From contig CAIXZH010000090.1 in NCBI GenBank assembly GCA_903923905.1, positions 1-37,137 on the forward strand: a stretch of DNA of 37,137 nucleotides. The letters are read 5' to 3'. Origin of the DNA: an uncultured Bacteroidia bacterium (lineage in GTDB: Bacteria > Bacteroidota > Bacteroidia > Bacteroidales > Prolixibacteraceae). Positions 8,972 to 16,354 of this stretch are shown piece after piece. The translations under genes were made by a program, and so were the position numbers. Position 1 is the first letter of the stretch. Each line of letters opens with the position of its first letter. Under the pieces are notes generated by a model. The model did not search any database. It was not told where the DNA came from and saw only the letters and a program-made list of their open reading frames with translations.

Positions 8972-8987
8972 CAAATGTACAAAAATA
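8972..8987 (-). promoter_or_regulatory. Two adjoining -7 boxes for the acyltransferase operon
   Basis: Read on the minus strand, TATTTTTG (8987-8980) and TACATTTG (8979-8972) abut each other, and both fit TAnnTTTG exactly. Transcription would begin around 8965-8973, downstream of the in-frame TTG at 8974. This supports the ATG at 8935 as the start of the acyltransferase. Confidence 0.5.
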
Positions 8988-9086
8988 GCCGTTCAGATGA
9001 AAATCTTTTAAAAAATTATAAAAATGATTAAAAAAAACTGCTAACTACCTGATTTATTATGTGGTTAAATTTCCAGTGCTTACTCA

Positions 9087-11132
9087 TCAAAATCTCCAAC
9101 TGAGCAATCCCCTAAGTTCACTTCGTTGATTTCCGGTAGTAATATCATTACCAGATCCCCAGGAAGATTCCCCATTGTGAATTGTGCAACCAACTTTCAG
9201 ATATGCTGTTATCCGTGAGGATGGACTCCATCTCAGATTTAAATAGATTCTATGGCCATTACCATGAAATTCGGGAATTGAAAAAGTGTATAACAAATCG
9301 TTTTCATAGGTGTAAATGCGCGAATTGTAACCATCCGTATTGAACCAGGCATACCTTACCCAAATTTTAAATTTTCGGGATGGCTCATAAACCAAATCCT
9401 GAAATAGTAGATATCCCTTTTCATAAACTTTTGCAAAGTTGTATCTTACAGATTCAAATCGGGTACGAAATAAAAGTCTTTTGCCGAAGCTATAATCGGT
9501 TTGAATTCTAAGTTTGGTTGTCATTGCGTCATAATCTTCAGCAATACCTTTAGAACTGGTCACTTTTTGAGGTTTTGCTTCGTATTTCCCCTTCATATTC
9601 AGTGAAAATTTTCTGGAAATAGTGATATCAACCTGAGCCAAATAATCGCTTCCACTGGATGGTGCCATTGTACTATAGGTCAGCCAGGGGAAATGGTAAA
9701 GATCAACATAGCCAAAGATCTTTACTTTAGGAATAGGACAAGCCATCACACCTGTGTAAAAACCTGTTTCATTGCAGTTCCCTGAACTTTCAGAGAGCGA
9801 ATTACCGTAGAAAGCATGGAATCCAGGATCAAATGATCGAAAATAAGCCGACAAACTTAACTGCGGATGAGCATGCCAAATCAACCCCTGTACTGCACCA
9901 GTCTTTCTGTTTCGGGACAAACCTGCTTCACCAAAAAGCTGAAGGTGTGATAACGCAAGTTGATAATCGACGCTTAGATTGCTATTCTTACTTCCTGAAA
10001 AGCTTTTGGCTTTATACAATGCTGTACCGGTATTCATTGGTATATCAAATTGCTGAACAACCATTAATCCGCCGATACGAAATCTGTTTAATTTAAATTC
10101 CCCGTAACCGCCGGCAACTTGTTCATTGACACTTTTCTCATCTTCATTTTCAGATGCAGTACGGTGGTATCCGGAAGTTTGAAGAGAAGTAAAATAAGAG
10201 CTGCCTGTGGACTGGTCTTTAAGTACATTGGCATCCCTGTTCTTGTTTGAATAAAAAAGTGTCAGCTTAAATGGTCCGCTGCCCAGAATTGCCGATATTC
10301 CCCTAAAGAAGCGATTTTCATCGGTCGAGGTATTGGGTTTTATGGTCTGACCAAATTTCAAAATTCCCAATGTATTGGCTGATTTACCTAACCCCATTCC
10401 CCCTCCCAAACTCACACCCTGCCCGGCTCTAAACAGAAAATCGCCGAGAGTAACCTGCCGCATAATTCCTTTCCATTTACAGGAGAAAAAGCCTGAATAA
10501 TAATCGAATCCCCATTTATTACTCCCGCTGAAAAACTGCTCTCCTGCATCATTATCAGCAATTAAACCAAATTCAAGCTTTTCCGGAATCTCAAGATGGA
10601 ACCGGTTATATAAGGAAACCGGTAACCCCGGATAAGCAGCCACTTTCCCTTCAGAGGCAGAACGATAACCTTTGGCCAGAGGGAATGAACACTTTACTCT
10701 GGAGATCAGATTTTCCCTTATCTTCTTCCGCGCTTTAAACAGCGAATCAGAAGGTAATTCCATCGTAATAAACGGAGTCAGAGAAGCCACAATTTCAGGG
10801 GTAAATCCCTCTACAGCTGTCAATTCAAATGTTGAAACAAAAAAACCATATTTCTTCCGGTAATTGATCAGATTCTGAATCTGATTAAAATCCAATAAAT
10901 TCAATTTCGTCAGCTCATCTTCAGAAGCAAGATTGACGTTTACCGGATTTTCGGCATTTGTTGTCATATCTTCAAGAAGGGCTGAATTGTCTATATCAAC
11001 ATCTTCTGATCCGGCAATCGATTCGATGACTTGTTCCATCTCCCTTTCTCTCAGGTTTTCATTAGTCTGTGATATAGCCCATTGGGGAAACGACAGTGCC
11101 AAAAGAAGCAGGTATTTAAACATCTGGTTCAT
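9087..11132 (-). CDS. Helix-hairpin-helix domain protein with C-terminal outer-membrane-barrel-like region
   Basis: A 681-residue protein with a signal peptide (residues about 4-22, ending WAISQ). After an acidic linker comes a ComEA-type helix-hairpin-helix segment (about residues 65-130): NVNLASEDELTKLNLLDF...LINYRKKYGFF...LTAVEGFTPEIVASLTPFI, two successive HhH repeats. The remaining roughly 530 residues are strand-rich with alternating aromatic and polar residues (for example FGLIADNDAGEQFFSG, YSYGKRLLFRTRFESVRYNF-like), and the final residue is Phe, as expected of an outer-membrane beta-barrel. This architecture is common in Bacteroidota but has no established role; in a secreted protein the HhH probably does not act as in cytosolic DNA repair. 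The ATG at 11132 was chosen over a GTG at 11138; either is tightly coupled to the upstream gene's TGA (11137-11135). Confidence 0.72.
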   Translation of the reverse strand: MNQMFKYLLLLALSFPQWAISQTNENLREREMEQVIESIAGSEDVDIDNSALLEDMTTNAENPVNVNLASEDELTKLNLLDFNQIQNLINYRKKYGFFVSTFELTAVEGFTPEIVASLTPFITMELPSDSLFKARKKIRENLISRVKCSFPLAKGYRSASEGKVAAYPGLPVSLYNRFHLEIPEKLEFGLIADNDAGEQFFSGSNKWGFDYYSGFFSCKWKGIMRQVTLGDFLFRAGQGVSLGGGMGLGKSANTLGILKFGQTIKPNTSTDENRFFRGISAILGSGPFKLTLFYSNKNRDANVLKDQSTGSSYFTSLQTSGYHRTASENEDEKSVNEQVAGGYGEFKLNRFRIGGLMVVQQFDIPMNTGTALYKAKSFSGSKNSNLSVDYQLALSHLQLFGEAGLSRNRKTGAVQGLIWHAHPQLSLSAYFRSFDPGFHAFYGNSLSESSGNCNETGFYTGVMACPIPKVKIFGYVDLYHFPWLTYSTMAPSSGSDYLAQVDITISRKFSLNMKGKYEAKPQKVTSSKGIAEDYDAMTTKLRIQTDYSFGKRLLFRTRFESVRYNFAKVYEKGYLLFQDLVYEPSRKFKIWVRYAWFNTDGYNSRIYTYENDLLYTFSIPEFHGNGHRIYLNLRWSPSSRITAYLKVGCTIHNGESSWGSGNDITTGNQRSELRGLLSWRF

Positions 11133-11134
11133 TA

Positions 11135-11968
11135 TCACAAATTTAAAATGAGTGAAAAGGAAGGGGTGTACCCCAGACTTTGGTGATGTGCCATTGCAAA
11201 ATCAATGGTGAAAATATTCCACTTATAGCCAATTCCGACTGAGTGGCTTACCGGCGCTCCGGTTAGCCCGCATCGAAGAAAAAAATGATCAGAAACCTGA
11301 TACTCAATTCCCGCGCTGATATTCAACTGGTTATTATCGGAATATTCAATAGCATTGGTAATGAGGAGGTGATCCGAGGGTTTGAAAACTATTCCGGCAG
11401 TAGCAACAAGAGGGAGTCTGGAAATGAAATTAAGCGATTCAATAGCAGCTTTTGATGGATTATAAACATGAAGTCCAATTATTATGCTGCGTTTAGGTTG
11501 ATAGAGTATTCCGAATTCAATAAAAAATGTGCCCCGACTTTTTCCTTGTTCAGGAAAATCCATCATAAAATAGTCAAACTGGAGACCTGCAGAGAATTTT
11601 TCGCCAAAATTCCGGGCCATGGCAATGCCTAGTCGGGTCTCATGATAATCCGGTAAACCCTTCTGCCTAATACCAAAGGCAAAGTTGGAGAGAGAAGTTG
11701 GGACCACCAATGCAAGAGCTCTATCCGAATATTCTTCAATTAAAAAAGGCTGCCGGTAATCGATTGCAGCGGATACTCGCATAATCCTGGCAAGAGCTGC
11801 CTGGTTATGAAAGACCGAAAAAGGTGAAATAAGGGCCACTGATGCATTCCCAAGAGAAACTTCCCTCGCACCAATCTGAGTTTCGTTTCCGATTGCATAA
11901 CCCTTCAAAAAAGGTATAAAAATTATTACCAGGGTTAGAAGAGCCGATTTTAACTTAGCTTGCTCCAT
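11135..11968 (-). CDS. PorV/PorQ-like outer-membrane barrel protein
   Basis: A 277-residue protein with an N-terminal hydrophobic signal (SALLTLVIIFIPFLKGYA). The segment after it, 'GAREVSLGNASVALISPFSVFHNQAALA' read in pieces, matches the opening of PorV/PorQ-like FadL-type barrels: a Gly-Ala/Arg start, 'A..G.A..A', then 'NPA'-like 'NQAAL'. The rest alternates short strands and turns and ends in SLILNL. PorV and PorQ belong to the type IX secretion system of Bacteroidota, but many paralogues of this fold have other, unknown jobs. No other T9SS gene is near, so I do not assign that function. The ATG at 11968 gives the signal peptide; the frame extends upstream only to a TTG at 12031. It is coupled to the HhH-barrel gene downstream, so the pair probably acts together in the outer membrane. 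Confidence 0.68.
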   Translation of the reverse strand: MEQAKLKSALLTLVIIFIPFLKGYAIGNETQIGAREVSLGNASVALISPFSVFHNQAALARIMRVSAAIDYRQPFLIEEYSDRALALVVPTSLSNFAFGIRQKGLPDYHETRLGIAMARNFGEKFSAGLQFDYFMMDFPEQGKSRGTFFIEFGILYQPKRSIIIGLHVYNPSKAAIESLNFISRLPLVATAGIVFKPSDHLLITNAIEYSDNNQLNISAGIEYQVSDHFFLRCGLTGAPVSHSVGIGYKWNIFTIDFAMAHHQSLGYTPSFSLILNL

Positions 11969-12039
11969 CCGGTTCTGGCGGTCAAACAATGAATCTTCCG
12001 GAAAAATGGTTTCCTGAAAGACAATTCTCAATAAACAAA

Positions 12040-12069
12040 AGAGGAGGTTATCGTTCGATCGCCTCCTCT
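12040..12069 (-). terminator. Rho-independent terminator of purE
   Basis: AGAGGAGG (12040-12047) pairs perfectly with CCTCCTCT (12062-12069) around a 14-nt loop. In the minus-strand direction the stem is followed by TTTTGTTTAT. It lies 32 bp past the purE stop. Confidence 0.75.
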
Positions 12070-12101
12070 AATTTACAGAAAATAAAATTTAAAAACGGGT
12101 T

Positions 12102-12608
12102 TTAATTTGTTTTATAAGGAAATTTAACTTTTGATAATTCGGCATTTGCCTCTACAATTTTTACTTTCAGATTCTCTTTAAAATCGATAAGTTTTTTCAT
12201 CAGTTGTTCATCGCCTGAAGCAATGATCTGGGCTGCCAGAATAGCCGCATTTCCTGAACCGTTAAGAGCCACAGTGGCAACAGGAATGCCCGGAGGCATC
12301 TGAAGAATTGCAAGGATTGCATCCCAACCATCAAGACTTGCTTTGATGGGAACCCCTATTACAGGTAGCGGAGTCATTGCGGCTATAACTCCGGGTAAAT
12401 GGGCAGCCATCCCGGCAGCTGCTATGATTACCTTAATGCCGCGATCGTAAGCGCCTTTGGCAAATTTCTCAACTTCTTCCGGCGTACGATGAGCCGAAAG
12501 GGCGTTCATTTCAAACGGGATCTCGAAATCATTTAGTATCCTGGCTGCACCCTCCATAACGGGAAGATCAGAGGTGCTGCCCATAATTATACTTACTTTT
12601 GGTTTCAT
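12102..12608 (-). CDS. purE: N5-carboxyaminoimidazole ribonucleotide mutase (PurE class I)
   Basis: A 168-residue enzyme of purine synthesis that converts N5-CAIR to CAIR in the cytoplasm. Family signatures are clear: IIMGSTSDLPVM near the N-terminus, the SAHRTPE loop (about residues 39-45), AAGMAAHLPGVIA (about residues 66-80), and PLPVIGVP with GNAAILAAQII later. These build the octamer active site. The ATG at 12608 (MKPKVSIIMG) is the family start; the frame runs upstream to a TTG at 12665, but a -7 box overlaps that point. purK is not adjacent. The gene is divergent from hpt, a purine salvage gene, so both sides of this intergenic region serve purine nucleotides. A terminator follows the gene. 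Confidence 0.95.
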   Translation of the reverse strand: MKPKVSIIMGSTSDLPVMEGAARILNDFEIPFEMNALSAHRTPEEVEKFAKGAYDRGIKVIIAAAGMAAHLPGVIAAMTPLPVIGVPIKASLDGWDAILAILQMPPGIPVATVALNGSGNAAILAAQIIASGDEQLMKKLIDFKENLKVKIVEANAELSKVKFPYKTN

Positions 12609-12662
12609 TTTTAACGATAAATATTCTTTTATATTGAAATTCTTATTCTTATATTTACCACA

Positions 12663-12670
12663 CAAAATTA
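12663..12670 (-). promoter_or_regulatory. -7 box for purE
   Basis: Minus-strand TAATTTTG (12670-12663) matches TAnnTTTG and lies 55 bp before the purE ATG. It overlaps the in-frame upstream TTG (12665), which supports the shorter start. Confidence 0.45.
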
Positions 12671-12743
12671 AGCTTTTTTATAAAACAGGGATCAATTGAC
12701 CGATCATCCACGGTTATTTTTAGATGCAGAAAAAAAGAATCCC

Positions 12744-12751
12744 TATCTTTG
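12744..12751 (+). promoter_or_regulatory. -7 box for hpt
   Basis: TATCTTTG matches TAnnTTTG exactly, about 100 bp before the hpt ATG. No TTG -33 box stands at normal spacing. Confidence 0.4.
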
Positions 12752-12852
12752 TGCGCGTAATCCAGACCTCCTGCAGGTAGTTTGAGTTATAATTATATCA
12801 ATATAAGCATCTTGTGGAATTCCCCGGGTTGTCTTGGATAAAAGAGAGATAA

Positions 12853-13395
12853 ATGAAACGCATCAAAGTTTGGGATAAAGAGTTTGAGAATTCTTTGAAT
12901 TATTCCGATATTCAACATGCAATCAGACAGATAGCGGAAAAAATGAAGGTTGACTTCGAAGGAAAAGAAACACTTTTTATTTGCATTCTTAATGGAGCAT
13001 TCATGTTTGCAGCTGAATTAATGAAGGAAGTCGAATTAAATGATTCCGAAATCTCATTTTTAAAGCTCTCATCTTACTCAGGAATCGGCTCAACGGGTGA
13101 TGTTAAAGAGTTGATCGGAGTGAATGAAGTGATTGCAGGCCGGACCATCGTGATTCTGGAAGATATTGTGGATACCGGACAGACGGTTAAAGAGGTTTAT
13201 GATCAGCTTTATAAAAAGGGAGCAAAGGAGGTAAAAATTGCCACATTGCTTTTCAAGCCCGATGCGTTAAAAGTGAATATTAACATCGATTACATAGGCA
13301 TCGTAATTCCAAATGATTTCATTGTCGGATTCGGACTTGATTATAACCGGAGAGGACGAAATTTAAAGGACATCTACACTCTTGTCAAAGAATAA
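12853..13395 (+). CDS. hpt: Hypoxanthine phosphoribosyltransferase
   Basis: A 180-residue cytoplasmic salvage enzyme that joins hypoxanthine (often also guanine) to PRPP, giving IMP or GMP. The PRPP-binding loop VILEDIVDTGQT (about residues 100-111) is intact, and a flexible-loop segment LSSYSGIGSTGDV (about residues 69-82) precedes it. The C-terminal 'IPNDFIVGFGLDYNRRGRNL' region forms the purine-binding hood, with the Val/Phe and Asp residues that stack on the base. Length is typical. It leads a plus-strand run with adk 23 bp downstream and then obg, a gene order shared by many Bacteroidota, which ties purine salvage to nucleotide balance. Confidence 0.94.
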   Translation: MKRIKVWDKEFENSLNYSDIQHAIRQIAEKMKVDFEGKETLFICILNGAFMFAAELMKEVELNDSEISFLKLSSYSGIGSTGDVKELIGVNEVIAGRTIVILEDIVDTGQTVKEVYDQLYKKGAKEVKIATLLFKPDALKVNINIDYIGIVIPNDFIVGFGLDYNRRGRNLKDIYTLVKE

Positions 13396-13418
13396 TTCAA
13401 GAATTAATTTCTATATAA

Positions 13419-14021
13419 ATGATTAATTTAGTGCTGTTTGGCCCTCCAGGGGCTGGCAAAGGTACTCAGGCTATTCTATTAGCCAAAACGTTCAATTTAG
13501 TACACCTTTCAACAGGAGATCTCTTAAGGCATGAAATTGCCGAAAAAACCGATCTTGGTCGCTTAGCCGCAGAACTGATAGACAAGGGCGAGTTAGTACC
13601 TGATGAGGTTGTAATTTCCATGATCGAATCAAGACTGAAAAAACCAAGATCTACTGTTGGTTTTATTTTTGACGGATTTCCCAGAACCGTAGCCCAGGCT
13701 CAGGCACTCGACAGACTCCTGACCAAGCACCATTCAAAAGTTTCAGTTATGCTCTGCCTGGCGGTGGATAAACCAGAACTGATAAACCGTCTGCTCAAAC
13801 GAGGTCTGACATCAGGCAGGTGTGATGATTTGGAAGCTGCCACCATTGAACACCGGATTGATGTTTACAATGAAAAAACTGCTCCCATCATCAATTATTA
13901 TGAGAGCCAGGGTAAATATTATCCCATTCAGGGTTTAGGATCCATTGAAGAGATATCTGAAAATCTAAAACAGGCTGTAATGAGAATGAGCTCCAAGCCA
14001 ATCTCCACCTTAAATCAATGA
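13419..14021 (+). CDS. adk: Adenylate kinase
   Basis: A 200-residue enzyme that interconverts AMP plus ATP with two ADP. The P-loop is GPPGAGKGTQ (residues 8-17), followed by the AMP-binding STGDLLR (about residues 30-36) and the FDGFPRT signature (about residues 84-90). The LID is short (KRGLTSGRCDD, about residues 127-137), as in the short, zinc-free adenylate kinases of Bacteroidota. The arginines after the LID (EHRIDVY) are kept. Only 23 bp separate it from hpt, so the two are probably co-transcribed. About 118 bp follow before obg, which has its own -7 box. Confidence 0.95.
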   Translation: MINLVLFGPPGAGKGTQAILLAKTFNLVHLSTGDLLRHEIAEKTDLGRLAAELIDKGELVPDEVVISMIESRLKKPRSTVGFIFDGFPRTVAQAQALDRLLTKHHSKVSVMLCLAVDKPELINRLLKRGLTSGRCDDLEAATIEHRIDVYNEKTAPIINYYESQGKYYPIQGLGSIEEISENLKQAVMRMSSKPISTLNQ

Positions 14022-14108
14022 ACTCAATCTGAGTGATCATTTTACGGTGTAAAAATACCTCCCCAATGATCATATTGACGTTTAATTTTATATATCGATT
14101 TAAGAGCG

Positions 14109-14116
14109 TACTTTTG
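14109..14116 (+). promoter_or_regulatory. -7 box for obg
   Basis: TACTTTTG matches TAnnTTTG and stands 23 bp before the obg ATG, which implies a very short leader. It suggests obg can be transcribed separately from hpt-adk. Confidence 0.5.
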
Positions 14117-14139
14117 CTGTTCTATTTAAGATTTTTAAA

Positions 14140-15126
14140 ATGGATTCGAATTTTGTCGATTATGTGAGAATAATGTGTCGTTCAGGCCACGGGGGTCCCG
14201 GATCAAGGCACTTCAGGCGTGAAAAATTCTCGCCTAAAGGGGGACCCGATGGCGGAGACGGAGGGCGCGGAGGTCACATCATCCTTCGTGGGAATAAGCA
14301 AATGTGGACCCTGCTTCACCTGAAGTACAGGAAACATATCATTGCCGAATTTGGTGGATCAGGAGGAAAATCGCGCAGCACCGGAAAGGACGGGGAAGAT
14401 ATTTATCTGGATGTTCCACTCGGAACCATCGCAAAAGATGCCGAAACAGGGGAAGTCCTCTTCGAGATCAATAATGATGGAGAAACAGCCATTCTTGCTA
14501 AAGGTGGACGTGGAGGCTTAGGCAATACCAACTTCAAATCTGCGACTATGCAAACACCGCGCTTTGCCCAACCGGGTGAGAATTTTGAAGAAGGTTGGAA
14601 AATACTTGAACTTAAGATCCTGGCAGATGTTGGTCTGGTTGGATTTCCAAATGCCGGAAAATCGACCTTGCTTTCTAAAGTTTCGGCCGCAAAACCCGAA
14701 ATAGCCGATTATCCATTTACCACATTGGTTCCAAATCTGGGCATCGTCGCTTACCGGGATAATCAGTCATTTATTATGGCGGATATACCGGGAATTATCG
14801 AGGGTGCTCATGAAGGAAAGGGATTGGGATTAAGATTCCTGCGTCATATTGAAAGAAATTCAATTCTACTCTTTTTAATACCTGCAGACAGTCTTAACCA
14901 TTATAATGAATATCTGATTCTGTTAAATGAACTGAATCAGTTTAACCCTGATCTTCTTGACAAACAACGGATTGTCGCTATCTCCAAAAGTGATTTGCTT
15001 GATCAGGACTTAATGAACGATATTACTAAAGAAATGAAGGATATTCCGCATATCTTCTTCTCCTCGTTTGCCGAGCGGGGATTAATTGAATTAAAAGACA
15101 GGATATGGAGATCACTTAATAGCTAA
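14140..15126 (+). CDS. obg: Obg family GTPase (ribosome assembly)
   Basis: A 328-residue essential GTPase that binds the large ribosomal subunit during maturation and in the stringent response. The N-terminal Obg fold (residues 1 to about 160) shows its glycine-rich type II helices ([28 protein letters not shown]). The G domain has G1 GFPNAGKST (from residue 168), a G2 region YPFTT, and G3 [17 protein letters not shown]4 is SKSD in place of NKxD, a common Obg variant. The protein ends soon after the G domain and lacks the variable C-terminal OCT domain. The start is typical (MDSNFVDYV). The PAP2 phosphatase gene begins 13 bp after it. Confidence 0.95.
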   Translation: MDSNFVDYVRIMCRSGHGGPGSRHFRREKFSPKGGPDGGDGGRGGHIILRGNKQMWTLLHLKYRKHIIAEFGGSGGKSRSTGKDGEDIYLDVPLGTIAKDAETGEVLFEINNDGETAILAKGGRGGLGNTNFKSATMQTPRFAQPGENFEEGWKILELKILADVGLVGFPNAGKSTLLSKVSAAKPEIADYPFTTLVPNLGIVAYRDNQSFIMADIPGIIEGAHEGKGLGLRFLRHIERNSILLFLIPADSLNHYNEYLILLNELNQFNPDLLDKQRIVAISKSDLLDQDLMNDITKEMKDIPHIFFSSFAERGLIELKDRIWRSLNS

Positions 15127-15139
15127 ATATCATGCAATT

Positions 15140-15832
15140 ATGGAATTTATTAATCTGTTAAAAAGTTGGGATAGAGCTCTTTTCCTTTATCTAAATGGTT
15201 TTCACAGTCCATTATGGGACTATACCATGACTTTATTTACACTGACCAATACCTGGTTATTGTTTTACGGATTAATCTTCTTCATTCTTGTGAAAAAATA
15301 CGATAAAAAATCGCTATTTATTTTTGTGTCTCTTGCTTTATTGATTCTTTGCTCCGATCAGCTTGCCGGGTTGCTGAAACATACCATTCAGCGGTTACGT
15401 CCATCCAATGATCCTGCAGTCAACCCACTCGCCCATGTCTTTTTCAATAAAGGGGGAGAATTTGGCTTTGTTTCAGCGCATGCCGCCAATCTCTTTGCTT
15501 TTGCAACCTTTTCGATCCGATTGTTTAAGAATTTCCAATATTCCTTGTTTATTCTTATTTGGGCGTCAATAATTGTTTACAGTCGGATTTACCTGGGGCT
15601 GCACTATCCAGGGGATATATTGGGGGGAGCCGTTTTAGGTGTCATTATCGGAACCCTGATGTATAAATTACTTAAATACAGCGAATCAAAATTAAGTCCC
15701 GTTAATCTTTTTGCCAGAAACCCATTAAAAGACAAGGAAGCTAACCTCATTATTGTAGCAGGACTCTTCATCATGATCATGTGTATAGGGATTATCGCAA
15801 TATTGCTTCAGAATGGACTAATCCCAAGGTGA
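15140..15832 (+). CDS. PAP2-family membrane phosphatase
   Basis: A 230-residue integral membrane protein with about six membrane segments. All three acid-phosphatase motifs are present: K80-x6-R87-P (KHTIQRLRP), S112-A-H114 (from FVSAHA, a relaxed PSGH), and S148-R149-x5-H155-x3-D159 (SRIYLGLHYPGD). His155 would be the nucleophile and His114 the acid/base. Such enzymes remove phosphate from undecaprenyl pyrophosphate, phosphatidylglycerophosphate or lipid A at the inner membrane; sequence alone does not choose among these. It follows obg by 13 bp and probably shares its transcript. Confidence 0.88.
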   Translation: MEFINLLKSWDRALFLYLNGFHSPLWDYTMTLFTLTNTWLLFYGLIFFILVKKYDKKSLFIFVSLALLILCSDQLAGLLKHTIQRLRPSNDPAVNPLAHVFFNKGGEFGFVSAHAANLFAFATFSIRLFKNFQYSLFILIWASIIVYSRIYLGLHYPGDILGGAVLGVIIGTLMYKLLKYSESKLSPVNLFARNPLKDKEANLIIVAGLFIMIMCIGIIAILLQNGLIPR

Positions 15833-15932
15833 AATAAGCACGATTGCAAATGATTTCTGGCGATAAAGTAACCCTGGTTATTTAACCGGTATTCGGTCAA
15901 ATCAGAACTATCCCGGAACTAAATTCAGGATA

Positions 15933-16187
15933 TCAGCGTAAAATCTTTTTTGCCGGTTCGCTCTTTTTCTCAAGGGGACCCCGTTTGTAGATAATCAGTC
16001 CGTTCAGAAAATTACGTAATAGCTGGTCACCGCATGGCTTGAAATTTGGGTGATCCTCTGTCCGAAAGATTGCCCCTAACTCACTTTCAGTGATATTAAA
16101 ATCAACCAGTTTAAGGATGGCTATGATGTCAGTATTTTTCAGGCTAAGGGCTACACGAAGTTTTTTTAAGATATCGTTATTGGTCAT
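15933..16187 (-). CDS. DUF1456 (YehS-like) protein, single-repeat form
   Basis: An 84-residue cytoplasmic protein beginning MTNNDILKKLRVALSLKN and continuing through DIIAILKLVDFNITESEL to 'CGDQLLRNFLNGLI'. This is one DUF1456 unit. Enterobacterial YehS has about 150-160 residues with two copies, so this version is half-length with a basic tail (LEKKSEPAKKILR). The frame extends upstream to 16241, but the ATG at 16187 matches the family start. The function of the family is not established. It is monocistronic as far as the sequence shows. Confidence 0.75.
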   Translation of the reverse strand: MTNNDILKKLRVALSLKNTDIIAILKLVDFNITESELGAIFRTEDHPNFKPCGDQLLRNFLNGLIIYKRGPLEKKSEPAKKILR

Positions 16188-16303
16188 AAGTAAAATGGTA
16201 TGAATTAATAAGTTGTGAGTTACCCTAAAGTTTCGCACCAAACGTCCTGATCAGATAAGGCAAAATTATTTCAAGTTCCGTGCAAATTTACGAAAAGATG
16301 CAA

Positions 16304-16332
16304 AAAAGCCACCCTTTTTGAGGATGGCTTTT
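16304..16332 (-). terminator. Rho-independent terminator of glutamine synthetase
   Basis: An 11-bp stem (16322-16332 with 16304-16314), with one G-U pair when read as minus-strand RNA and a 7-nt loop, followed by a run of six T. It ends 23 bp after the glnN stop. Confidence 0.8.
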
Positions 16333-16354
16333 ATTTGTTGTCCAAATAAATGGG

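Noticed and set aside
14034-14072. TGATCATT/AATGATCA inverted repeat between adk and obg
   Set aside because: The 8-bp stem has a 23-nt loop and no T run after it, so it is not a convincing terminator; left as an unexplained palindrome.
15871-15890. GGTTA-TT-TAACC hairpin after the PAP2 gene
   Set aside because: The stem is short and has no T run, so terminator function is not supported.
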